Position numbers and translations under genes: made by a program
In this document: piece after piece, positions 1 through 6,401 of the stretch
Layout: the number at the start of each line of letters is the position of its first letter
Numbering within the stretch: position 1 is the stretch's first letter
From: an uncultured archaeon
GTDB lineage: Archaea > Micrarchaeota > Micrarchaeia > Micrarchaeales > CABMGC01
DNA: 12,354 nt
NCBI GenBank assembly: GCA_902385515.1
Contig: CABMGC010000075.1
Coordinates: forward strand, 1-12,354
Direction: 5' to 3'
The notes under the pieces: model-generated
Database searches by the model: none
Seen by the model: the letters and a program-made list of their open reading frames with translations, nothing else
What the model was told of the DNA's origin: nothing

Positions 1-1
1 A

Positions 2-445
2 GAAAACGAGAAAGAGAGCGCAGCCTTCGTCGAGCGCGCAGAACAGCAGAACAGATACTACCTGAGCGTGTTCGGGGCGGACATGAGCTCTTTTCCCAAG
101 GCGAAAAAGATCGGCAGGCAGGCCGTCGAGCTAATAGAGGCGAGGAGCGCGGTGGACCTGATAAGCGCGGCGATAAAGAAGGCGTCAAAGGAGGAGACGC
201 TTGCGACCGTCTTCTCGTTCACGCTGAAGGGCAGGAAGGTCCTGGCCGCCTTTGACCTTGTGGAAGCGCTTTCAAACAGCAAGCCCGTCCTGTACTTCGC
301 TAGCTACGAAGGCAAGACCGCTAGCTTCGCGAGGTACGACTACAAGGAGGACAGCCTTGACTTTGTGGACTTTGTCGGGGAGCACACCTTCATGTACGCC
401 AAGGTGATAAACCTCGCCGAGCCGTTCCCGTTTTTCAAAAAGTAG
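2..445 (+). CDS. Hypothetical protein, 5'-truncated by the window edge
   Basis: The frame is open from base 2 to a TAG at 443-445, giving 147 visible residues with no certain start; the first in-window candidate is GTG at 68, but coding character continues upstream (an acidic, Gln-rich helical stretch ending in NRYYLSVFG), so I treat this as the C-terminal part of a longer protein. I do not recognise the family. The visible part looks alpha/beta: a Lys/Ala-rich helical region (about residues 28-60 of the visible part), then strands around FSFTLKGRKVLAAFDL and PVLYFASYEG, ending in the aromatic tail EPFPFFKK. There is no membrane segment and no clear catalytic motif. It lies upstream of tRNA-Asn in the same direction, but a TATA-like box separates them, so co-transcription is not required. 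Coding status is confident; function is unknown. Confidence 0.72.
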   Translation, partial: ENEKESAAFVERAEQQNRYYLSVFGADMSSFPKAKKIGRQAVELIEARSAVDLISAAIKKASKEETLATVFSFTLKGRKVLAAFDLVEALSNSKPVLYFASYEGKTASFARYDYKEDSLDFVDFVGEHTFMYAKVINLAEPFPFFKK

Positions 446-461
446 GCGGCCTGCGATAGAC

Positions 462-473
462 TTATTATTTATT
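462..473 (+). promoter_or_regulatory. TATA box for the tRNA-Asn / FKBP transcript
   Basis: The AT-rich element TTATTATTTATT lies between the partial gene and tRNA-Asn, in otherwise GC-rich DNA. Its centre is about 29 nt upstream of the tRNA 5' end, the usual archaeal distance to the transcription start. The FKBP gene begins 10 nt after the tRNA, leaving no room for its own promoter, so this box probably drives both. Confidence 0.55.
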
Positions 474-496
474 GTGGGCCATAAACTATTTCGCGT

Positions 497-568
497 GCCC
501 GAATAGCTCAGTGGTAGAGCGACTGGCTGTTAACCAGTAGGTCGCAGGTTCAATCCCTGCTTCGGGCG
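497..568 (+). tRNA. tRNA-Asn (anticodon GUU)
   Basis: This is a complete 72-nt cloverleaf. The acceptor stem GCCCGAA (497-503) pairs with TTCGGGC (561-567), with discriminator G568. The D arm is GCTC/GAGC. The anticodon stem is ACTGG/CCAGT around loop CTGTTAA, with anticodon GTT at 529-531. The T arm is GCAGG-TTCAATC-CCTGC. CCA is not encoded and there is no intron, unlike the tRNA-Ser gene in this window. The FKBP start codon is only 10 nt after the discriminator base. Confidence 0.97.
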
Positions 569-570
569 TA

Positions 571-575
571 GTGAT
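571..575 (+). promoter_or_regulatory. Shine-Dalgarno site of the FKBP gene
   Basis: GTGAT matches the complement of the archaeal 16S 3' end (core GGTGAT). GTGA ends 4 nt before the ATG at 579, the same spacing seen before S4 and S11. It sits 2 nt after the tRNA-Asn 3' end, so it would remain at the extreme 5' end of the mRNA after tRNA 3' cleavage. Confidence 0.5.
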
Positions 576-578
576 GTT

Positions 579-1118
579 ATGGTGTCATATCCCAAGATTT
601 TTGCCAACCCGCTTTATCTGATGGCGGCCACTGCGGTAGTCATCGGACTTCTGGCAGTGATTTACCTGGAGGCCGCGGCGGCGTTCGTTCCGGTAGTCGT
701 CGCGGGCGATACTGTCTCCGTCTACTACACGGGGACTTTCGTGAACGGGACGCAGTTCGATTCGAACGTCGGCAAGCAGCCGCTGCAGTTCACAGTGGGG
801 GCGAACCAGATGATCGCAGGGTTCGACAGCGGCGTTCTGGGGATGAAGCTCAACGAGAGCAGGAGTCTTACGATTCCAGCAAACGAGGCTTACGGCGACG
901 CGAATCCCGCGCTGATCGTCCCTCTGCCATTGTCAGTTTTCGCGAACCAGACGGTCGAGAAAGGAATGCACGTCAGTTCATCGGCCAACGGCCAGACCTT
1001 CAGCGGCACCGTGACCGCGGTGAACGAGACCACCGCGACAGTGGACTTCAATTCGCCGCTTGCCGGCAAGACCTTGATGTTCGATGTCAAGGTCGTCGCG
1101 ATACAGGCGAGCAAGTAA
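579..1118 (+). CDS. Membrane-anchored FKBP-type peptidyl-prolyl cis-trans isomerase (SlyD-like)
   Basis: A 179-residue prolyl isomerase/chaperone. Residues about 11-30 are one hydrophobic segment without a lipobox, so the catalytic domain is probably displayed outside the cytoplasmic membrane on an N-terminal anchor. The FKBP domain starts at about residue 43 (GDTVSVYYTG) and continues through QMIAGFDSGVLGMK and the flap NEAYGDANP. Residues about 112-158 are the SlyD-type insert-in-flap chaperone domain, after which the FKBP fold closes with PLAGKTLMFDVKVV, as in short archaeal FKBPs. Four N-glycosylation sequons (N56, N92, N123, N149) all fall after the membrane segment, consistent with an exposed glycoprotein. 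The ATG is supported by a GTGA site 4 nt upstream. It probably shares a transcript with tRNA-Asn and converges with the DUF981-like gene 25 nt downstream. Family assignment is firm; topology is inferred. Confidence 0.93.
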   Translation: MVSYPKIFANPLYLMAATAVVIGLLAVIYLEAAAAFVPVVVAGDTVSVYYTGTFVNGTQFDSNVGKQPLQFTVGANQMIAGFDSGVLGMKLNESRSLTIPANEAYGDANPALIVPLPLSVFANQTVEKGMHVSSSANGQTFSGTVTAVNETTATVDFNSPLAGKTLMFDVKVVAIQASK

Positions 1119-1143
1119 CGGCAGATGCTGATTTGCGCTTAGC

Positions 1144-1746
1144 TTAAGGAGCGCTTGCAAGGTGCGCCGGCACCGCGACCAGGCATATCGTTATCGCCAG
1201 AAGTCCGCCCAGCGTTACCGCGAGCGCGAACAGCCACGGGACCAACTGCCACGCGCCCTGCCTGTTTTTGGATTTCTCAACATCAAGAAGCAGCGTCAGG
1301 GGGTATCCGAGTATTCCTCCAAGCCCGAACAGCGCGTAAAGCCCGAACAGGATGGACGGTGCACTTGAAAGCGATGCCTGGTATCCGAACGCCCCGTACA
1401 GCATGGCCGTGGCGCCGAACATCAGGCCAAAAAGGCCCATGTACTTGAGCTTGACCGCAGAGTGGAAAGCCAAGGCGAGGCCCACAAGCACGGCCCCGAA
1501 CATAACGTAGACATCGTAGAACAGGATGTTGTAGCTTCCGGGGAGCGGCCAGGTGAACTGGCCGTAGAGTCCGCTTGCCAGCATGTACACTCCCAGGACG
1601 GCAAGGGGAATTGCTCCGGCCTTGAGGTTGGCCGCGCGGTCATCCTTGTTTTTGCTAAGATAAGCGCAGAGCGCGACGTACGCGAGTATGACTCCCGAAA
1701 ATCCTACCGAAAGCAGCTGCGAGGTTAACAGATCAACGAACACCAT
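1144..1746 (-). CDS. Multi-pass membrane protein, DUF981-like
   Basis: About 200 residues, strongly hydrophobic, with roughly six predicted membrane segments separated by short loops. The loop with FTWPLPGSYNILFYDVYVMFG, between the second and third segments, resembles the conserved signature I recall for archaeal DUF981 membrane proteins; function is unknown. Charged residues cluster in the first loop (LSKNKDDRAANLK) and before the last segment (DVEKSKNRQG), probably cytoplasmic. I chose ATG 1746; an in-frame GTG lies two codons upstream at 1752. A TATA-like stretch on the minus strand at about 1777-1787 would start transcription near 1755, so the gene may be leaderless with its own promoter, although it follows the methyltransferase by only about 30 nt and could be read through from it. 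Membrane nature is certain; the family name is moderately sure. Confidence 0.8.
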   Translation of the reverse strand: MVFVDLLTSQLLSVGFSGVILAYVALCAYLSKNKDDRAANLKAGAIPLAVLGVYMLASGLYGQFTWPLPGSYNILFYDVYVMFGAVLVGLALAFHSAVKLKYMGLFGLMFGATAMLYGAFGYQASLSSAPSILFGLYALFGLGGILGYPLTLLLDVEKSKNRQGAWQLVPWLFALAVTLGGLLAITICLVAVPAHLASAP

Positions 1747-1780
1747 GAACACGACCTGGATAAGTAAGGAAAAGAGAATT

Positions 1781-2662
1781 TTAATACGCGTCTGTTTTCT
1801 CCTTCAGCGCGGCAAGCCCCCTGTATGATTCGGCCACGTCCGCGAACCCCGCGTCCTTTAGCCTTCTGGCAGCCCCGCTGTGATAGTCCTTGCGCTGCCT
1901 CTCGTCCTTCGTCCCGATGTAGTGGTAAAGCCTCCCTCCCTCGGCGAGCTTCGCGCACATGAGCCTGTAGAACGCGCCCGAGTACAGGTCGCCGCCCTTC
2001 TTGAGCGTGGGAGGGTCGTGGAGTATGAGGTCGAATTCGCCGTCTTTTGCGCCCGAAAGGAAATCCGCAGCATCCTCGTTACGCACGCTTACCCTTGAAT
2101 CGGAGAGTGCGCGGGCGGACCAAGGGTTCGACTTCGCTATCTCGAGCGTATCCTCTGATTTCTCGCAGCTAACTATCGATTTGGCGCCGCGCGCCGCAAG
2201 GACCTGCGCGGTGTATCCGAGGCCGAAGCAGGTGTCGAGGACCTTCTTGCCTCGTACGTCACCGAGCGCGCCCACCTTGAGCTCCGCCTCTGCCAGTGGG
2301 GTTGACTTGAATATCGCGTGCATGTAGCTCCCGTCTATAGAGAGCGTCGGGGGCCAGTCGAGCCTCGGCTCGTAAAGCCGGTACACGCTGTTGTTGCCGC
2401 CGAAGATGTACATCCACTCGACCTCGCCGTCCCTCACGACGAAGCAGTCGTTCTCGGACCTCTTCTTCAGAATCTTTTCGAGCAGCGTAATTGCTATCGC
2501 GCTTCCGTTTGGGAACGTTATCGCGCTTCCGTTTGACCTGACCTGGCCCTGGCTCATTCCAAGATCAAGGCTGACGTCGATAATCTCCTGCGCCTTTGCC
2601 GAGAGTATTTTCGCAACGTGAAAGCCGGATATCACCGCGTCCCGCTTGTTGTCGTCTTCCAA
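1781..2662 (-). CDS. SAM-dependent methyltransferase, archaeal COG2521-like
   Basis: Up to 293 residues. Residues about 138-250 form a class I Rossmann methyltransferase: motif I is KKVLDTCFGLGYTAQVLA (139-156), the acidic end of strand 2 is SCEK (165-168), the region before strand 4 is NEDAADFL, and the catalytic-type tetrapeptide is HDPP (215-218) in LILHDPPTLKKGGDLYSG, followed by FYRLMCAKLAEGGRLYHYIG. HDPP followed by LYS..FYR and GGRL.HY is the pattern I associate with predicted archaeal methyltransferases of COG2521. DPP/NPP-type motifs usually mean methylation of a nucleobase or amide nitrogen, so an RNA or protein substrate is likely but not determined. The N-terminal 130 residues are a separate domain. 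The frame begins just after a TGA; TTG 2662 is the first start, and GTG 2635 is an alternative. It follows the nitroreductase by 37 nt. Confidence 0.87.
   Translation of the reverse strand: MEDDNKRDAVISGFHVAKILSAKAQEIIDVSLDLGMSQGQVRSNGSAITFPNGSAIAITLLEKILKKRSENDCFVVRDGEVEWMYIFGGNNSVYRLYEPRLDWPPTLSIDGSYMHAIFKSTPLAEAELKVGALGDVRGKKVLDTCFGLGYTAQVLAARGAKSIVSCEKSEDTLEIAKSNPWSARALSDSRVSVRNEDAADFLSGAKDGEFDLILHDPPTLKKGGDLYSGAFYRLMCAKLAEGGRLYHYIGTKDERQRKDYHSGAARRLKDAGFADVAESYRGLAALKEKTDAY
2495..2535. repeat. 17-bp direct repeat inside the methyltransferase gene
   Basis: TATCGCGCTTCCGTTTG occurs at 2495-2511 and again at 2519-2535, a 24-bp period (exactly 8 codons). In the minus-strand protein it encodes NGSAI twice (residues 44-48 and 52-56). 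The exact DNA identity suggests a recent in-frame tandem duplication in the N-terminal domain, away from the catalytic motifs. Confidence 0.8.
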
Positions 2663-2699
2663 TCAATAACCCGTTTCTGCGGAAAATGCGCATCTCGTG

Positions 2700-3209
2700 T
2701 CACATCTCATGGACAACGTCGGAGAGGCTCCTTCGCGATGTGATGTTCGGCTTCTCTCCTGCGTAGCCAAGGGGCATTACGCATATGGGCTTAAGCTTCG
2801 TTGCGCCGAGAAGCTCCCTGACCTTGTTCTCGTCGAAATACCCTATCCACACCGACGATAGGCCCTCGGCCGTGGCGGCGAGCTGCGCGTACGAGGCCGC
2901 GATGGCGGTGTCTTCGACCGCCAGCGTGCCTGCCTGTGCAGAGAATTTCTTCTGAGCCTTCTCGACGTCGGCGCAGAACACGAGTATGGTAGGTGCGCTC
3001 AGCACGGCCTGCTGGTTGTAGCAGGCCTCGGCCATGGCCTTTCTTTTGTCCGCGCTCTTGATCAGGAATATGTCATAGGACTGGAGGTTTCCGGCGGACG
3101 GCGCGTCGTTCGCCGCGCCAAGGACCTTGCTGATCTTGAAGTCTTCGCACGGCCTTTCAAGGAAGAACCTGATCGAATGCCTGGCCCTGACGACCTCGAA
3201 GAATTCCAT
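2700..3209 (-). CDS. Nitroreductase-family FMN oxidoreductase
   Basis: 169 residues, the size of a compact single-domain nitroreductase; such enzymes use FMN and NAD(P)H to reduce nitro groups, quinones or flavins and act as homodimers. Visible family marks are the FMN phosphate-binding RxRHSIRFF near residues 8-16, the APSAGNLQ loop (36-43), the helix EDTAIAASYAQLAATAEGL (99-117) and the C-terminal PLGYAGEKP followed by R159/R160. The ATG at 3209 puts the first helix (MEFFEVVRARHS) where homologues have it. It is the first gene of a minus-strand set with the methyltransferase (37 nt apart) and the DUF981-like gene. The natural substrate cannot be read from the sequence. Confidence 0.92.
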   Translation of the reverse strand: MEFFEVVRARHSIRFFLERPCEDFKISKVLGAANDAPSAGNLQSYDIFLIKSADKRKAMAEACYNQQAVLSAPTILVFCADVEKAQKKFSAQAGTLAVEDTAIAASYAQLAATAEGLSSVWIGYFDENKVRELLGATKLKPICVMPLGYAGEKPNITSRRSLSDVVHEM

Positions 3210-3283
3210 ACATCCTATTCACCAGTTAAATTCTTATGTTTTGCATCTTCTGCGGCATCGGCACATGGCCAAAACACGTTGCC

Positions 3284-3291
3284 TTTTATTT
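3284..3291 (+). promoter_or_regulatory. TATA box for the tRNA-Lys / lysS transcript
   Basis: TTTTATTT is centred about 30 nt upstream of the tRNA-Lys 5' end. There is no comparable box between tRNA-Lys and lysS, so this probably drives both genes. Confidence 0.5.
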
Positions 3292-3316
3292 GTTTTTAGC
3301 CCTAATTCGTATCTGA

Positions 3317-3391
3317 GGGCTCGTAACTCAGCTTGGCTAGAGTGGAAGGCTTTTAACCTTTAAGTCGTGGGTTCAAATCCCACCGGGCCCG
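3317..3391 (+). tRNA. tRNA-Lys (anticodon UUU)
   Basis: A complete 75-nt cloverleaf. The acceptor GGGCTCG (3317-3323) pairs with CGGGCCC (3384-3390) with one T-G wobble. The D arm is ACTC/GAGT, the anticodon stem GAAGG/CCTTT with loop CTTTTAA (anticodon TTT 3352-3354), and the T arm GTGGG-TTCAAAT-CCCAC. The discriminator is G3391, as usual for archaeal tRNA-Lys, whereas bacterial tRNA-Lys has A73. CCA is not encoded and there is no intron. It lies just upstream of the lysyl-tRNA synthetase gene, its likely cognate enzyme. Confidence 0.96.
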
Positions 3392-3410
3392 CCGAACGAA
3401 CCGATGTTTG

Positions 3411-4895
<1,485 letters not shown>

Positions 4896-4904
4896 GCGGC
4901 CAAC

Positions 4905-4962
4905 GTTTTACGCGATTCTAACTTCCGCAAGGAAGCGTATTAAAGCCGACCCTGCGTAAAAC
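4905..4962. repeat. 9-bp inverted repeat flanking a promoter, with an inner hairpin
   Basis: GTTTTACGC (4905-4913) and GCGTAAAAC (4954-4962) are perfect inverted copies. Between them CTTCC-GCAA-GGAAG (4922-4935) is a 5-bp hairpin with a GNRA-type loop. The outer arms flank the TATA box at 4937-4944 and the right arm ends 4 nt before the next start codon, a suitable place for a dimeric regulator; alternatively the structure ends the lysS transcript. Confidence 0.6.
4937..4944 (+). promoter_or_regulatory. TATA box of the deoxyribosyltransferase-like gene
   Basis: GTATTAAA is centred about 27 nt upstream of the ATG at 4967, so transcription would begin at or next to the start codon (leaderless mRNA). 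Confidence 0.55.
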
Positions 4963-4966
4963 AGTC

Positions 4967-5395
4967 ATGAAGGTCTACTACGCCCACATGAGGTGCATCT
5001 ACGGGACACCGCAGGAGCGTCTGGAGAAGGAGCAGATAGGGTCGCATTTTCCAAACGCGGAAATCGTAGACCCGAGCCTGCACCAGGACAGCCACGAGAT
5101 GAGCTTCTATGTGGAGCTGGCGCGGAGCTGCGACGCGATAATATTCTCGCGGGTGGACGGCCAGATAGGCGCGGGAGTAGGCAAGGAAGTCAACAACTTC
5201 GTGAACGACAGGAAGCCCGCTTTCGAGCTCTTGCCAGGGGGCGGCATCGCTGAGGTCAAGGAGATGGTCACGCACCTGAACGTGCCCGACACGATCGCCC
5301 TTCTGGAGAAGCACAGCTTCAGGCTGCCCGTCGATGAGGTAAAAGACCTCGCGCGCATGCCAAAGGAAGAGAAATTCACGACCAAGTCGATGTGA
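4967..5395 (+). CDS. Nucleoside 2-deoxyribosyltransferase-like protein
   Basis: 142 residues, a small Rossmann-like alpha/beta protein. The N-terminal strand (MKVYYAHMRCIYGT) followed by NAEIVDPS, a helix, the strand CDAIIFSRVDG and then IGAGVGKEVNNF resembles the nucleoside 2-deoxyribosyltransferase / nucleotide N-glycosidase superfamily, where the acid in a G-x-x-x-E segment after the D-G turn is catalytic; here E68 (GVGKEV) would be the candidate. Members cleave or transfer the base of (deoxy)nucleosides or nucleotides in salvage. The C-terminal part is helical and basic, and I cannot match it. It has its own TATA box and leaderless start. The downstream neighbour is a deoxyribonucleotidase-like HAD protein, which supports a nucleotide-salvage setting. 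Fold assignment is moderate; activity is uncertain. Confidence 0.7.
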   Translation: MKVYYAHMRCIYGTPQERLEKEQIGSHFPNAEIVDPSLHQDSHEMSFYVELARSCDAIIFSRVDGQIGAGVGKEVNNFVNDRKPAFELLPGGGIAEVKEMVTHLNVPDTIALLEKHSFRLPVDEVKDLARMPKEEKFTTKSM

Positions 5396-5428
5396 GCTGC
5401 GCATCGACTGCCCGGTTGTTGCACCAAC

Positions 5429-5440
5429 AAATAAATATTT
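5429..5440 (+). promoter_or_regulatory. TATA box of the deoxyribonucleotidase-like gene
   Basis: AAATAAATATTT, in GC-rich surroundings, lies about 35 nt upstream of the ATG at 5470, giving a predicted leader of about 5-10 nt that includes GGGG (5460-5463). Confidence 0.5.
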
Positions 5441-5469
5441 CTGCTTCATAGTATGAACTGGGGTATTGA

Positions 5470-6114
5470 ATGAGGAAAGAGTGCGAAACATTTTCTAAAT
5501 TTCTAAGAGGCGACGCGGCCGGCATAAGGGTCGGAATCGATGTCGACGGCACCGCGGCAATGACAAACCACGCAATCATTTCGGCATATAACGAGCTGAA
5601 AGGGACGACCTTCACGGTCAACGACTACAACAACTGGGACGTGCTCGAGTCGAAAGTGAGGATGCCTCACGACGTCTATTACGAGCTGTACAACAAGCTG
5701 TGGCTAAAGGAGCCGCACAGGATCGCTCCGGCTGCCAACCCCGAGCTGATGGCCAGGCTCATGGGCGCCTTCGACGTATCGGCTTCCACCTGCCGGCCCG
5801 AGGAGCACAGGGCTCCCCTTTCCGCGTGGTTCGAGAAAAACTACGGATTCGTGCCAAAGATAGACATAGTGCGCTCATCATCCGAGAAGCTGCAGAAGGG
5901 CTATGACGTGATATTCGAGGACGCCCCGCATTTCATAGAGGAGCACTCCAAGGTCAAGAGCGCCCAGAAGCCGCTGGTGTTTCTGATCACCAACCCCTGG
6001 AACCAGGATTGCAAGGTGCCCGAGCGGGTGATAAGGAAGGAAAACCTGGACGCCGCCATAACGAGCCTGCTGCGCATGCAGGAGCAGCTGTCGCCTCAGA
6101 AGGTCGCCCGCTAG
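5470..6114 (+). CDS. HAD phosphatase, 5'(3')-deoxyribonucleotidase-like (NT5C family)
   Basis: 214 residues. The HAD nucleophile motif is GIDVDGT (22-28), with D24 as nucleophile and D26 as acid/base. It is followed by TVNDYNNWDV, a signature of the NT5C (5' nucleotidase, deoxy, cytosolic) family. Motif II is the strand ending in VSAST with CRPEEH, the motif III lysine is in SSEKLQKGYDVI, and the metal-binding motif IV is FEDAPHFIEE, followed by NPWN as in this family. Such enzymes dephosphorylate (deoxy)nucleoside monophosphates. Residues 1-18 precede the first strand and are poorly conserved in appearance. It follows the deoxyribosyltransferase-like gene by 74 nt with its own TATA box. Nucleotide specificity is not readable; a broader HAD function is possible. 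Confidence 0.87.
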   Translation: MRKECETFSKFLRGDAAGIRVGIDVDGTAAMTNHAIISAYNELKGTTFTVNDYNNWDVLESKVRMPHDVYYELYNKLWLKEPHRIAPAANPELMARLMGAFDVSASTCRPEEHRAPLSAWFEKNYGFVPKIDIVRSSSEKLQKGYDVIFEDAPHFIEEHSKVKSAQKPLVFLITNPWNQDCKVPERVIRKENLDAAITSLLRMQEQLSPQKVAR

Positions 6115-6141
6115 GCCGGCTTTTGCGCCCCGAGCGGTATA

Positions 6142-6151
6142 GCTTTTAATA
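6142..6151 (+). promoter_or_regulatory. TATA box for tRNA-Ser
   Basis: GCTTTTAATA is centred about 29 nt upstream of the tRNA-Ser 5' end at 6176, as expected for an archaeal tRNA promoter. Confidence 0.5.
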
Positions 6152-6213
6152 GTGCTGTGACATAATCATCACTATGCCGGGGTGGCAGAATCCGGTAACG
6201 CGTACGCCTGGAA

Positions 6214-6225
6214 AACAACCTCGTA
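6214..6225 (+). other. Predicted 12-nt tRNA intron in the anticodon loop (37/38)
   Basis: The anticodon loop between the stem halves is 19 nt; excising 12 nt at the canonical position 37/38 leaves CTGGAAA. The predicted BHB is relaxed: 6208-6211 faces 6220-6223 with two Watson-Crick pairs, one wobble and one mismatch, and there is no inner helix. The A-rich borders make the exact cut uncertain by about one base. Confidence 0.62.
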
Positions 6226-6259
6226 AGCGTATGGTTCGCAAGAGCCTTTTGGGTTCAAA

Positions 6260-6275
6260 AGCATGACGCTGAAAT
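6260..6275 (+). other. Predicted 16-nt tRNA intron in the T loop (59/60)
   Basis: A complete bulge-helix-bulge motif is visible. TTCA (6254-6257) pairs with TGAA (6270-6273) as the central 4-bp helix. The bulges are AAA (6258-6260) and ATT (6274-6276), the outer helix is the T stem and the inner helix is GC/GC. Cutting after the second base of each bulge removes 6260-6275 and restores the consensus loop TTCAAAT. Confidence 0.85.
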
Positions 6276-6401
6276 TCCCAACCCCGGCGTAATGTATTCG
6301 GCACAAATCCGCAATTTTCGGAAACGCCAAACGCAGATTCTCGTGATATGATCGCCATCGTTGACATTGATATCGAAAAATGAAGCCTCCGTTCGAAACG
6401 C

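Larger units (their letters stand above)
6176..6289 (+). tRNA. tRNA-Ser (anticodon GGA) with two introns
   Basis: The 114-nt gene folds as a class II tRNA once two insertions are removed (86 nt mature). Acceptor GCCGGGG (6176-6182) pairs with CCCCGGC (6282-6288); the discriminator is G6289. The long variable arm GGTTC-GCAA-GAGCC (6233-6246) and G73 indicate serine. The anticodon stem is TACGC (6203-6207)/GCGTA (6227-6231), and the loop begins CTGGAAA, anticodon GGA 6210-6212. The T stem is TTGGG (6249-6253)/CCCAA (6277-6281). The anticodon loop is 12 nt too long and the T loop 16 nt too long; removing them restores seven-base loops, including TTCAAAT. The D stem has two good pairs then an A-C mismatch (A6187 with C6199), which is odd, but A15-T48 covaries and the gene looks functional. 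CCA is not encoded. Confidence 0.88.

Noticed and set aside
5453..5473. Six-codon upstream frame ending in ATGA overlap with the deoxyribonucleotidase-like start
   Set aside because: It lies at or before the predicted transcription start and is too short to separate from chance.
6176..6289. Reading the interrupted tRNA as a tRNA-Leu or tRNA-Thr
   Set aside because: The discriminator is G rather than the A of archaeal tRNA-Leu, and the long variable arm excludes tRNA-Thr; GGA with these features fits serine.
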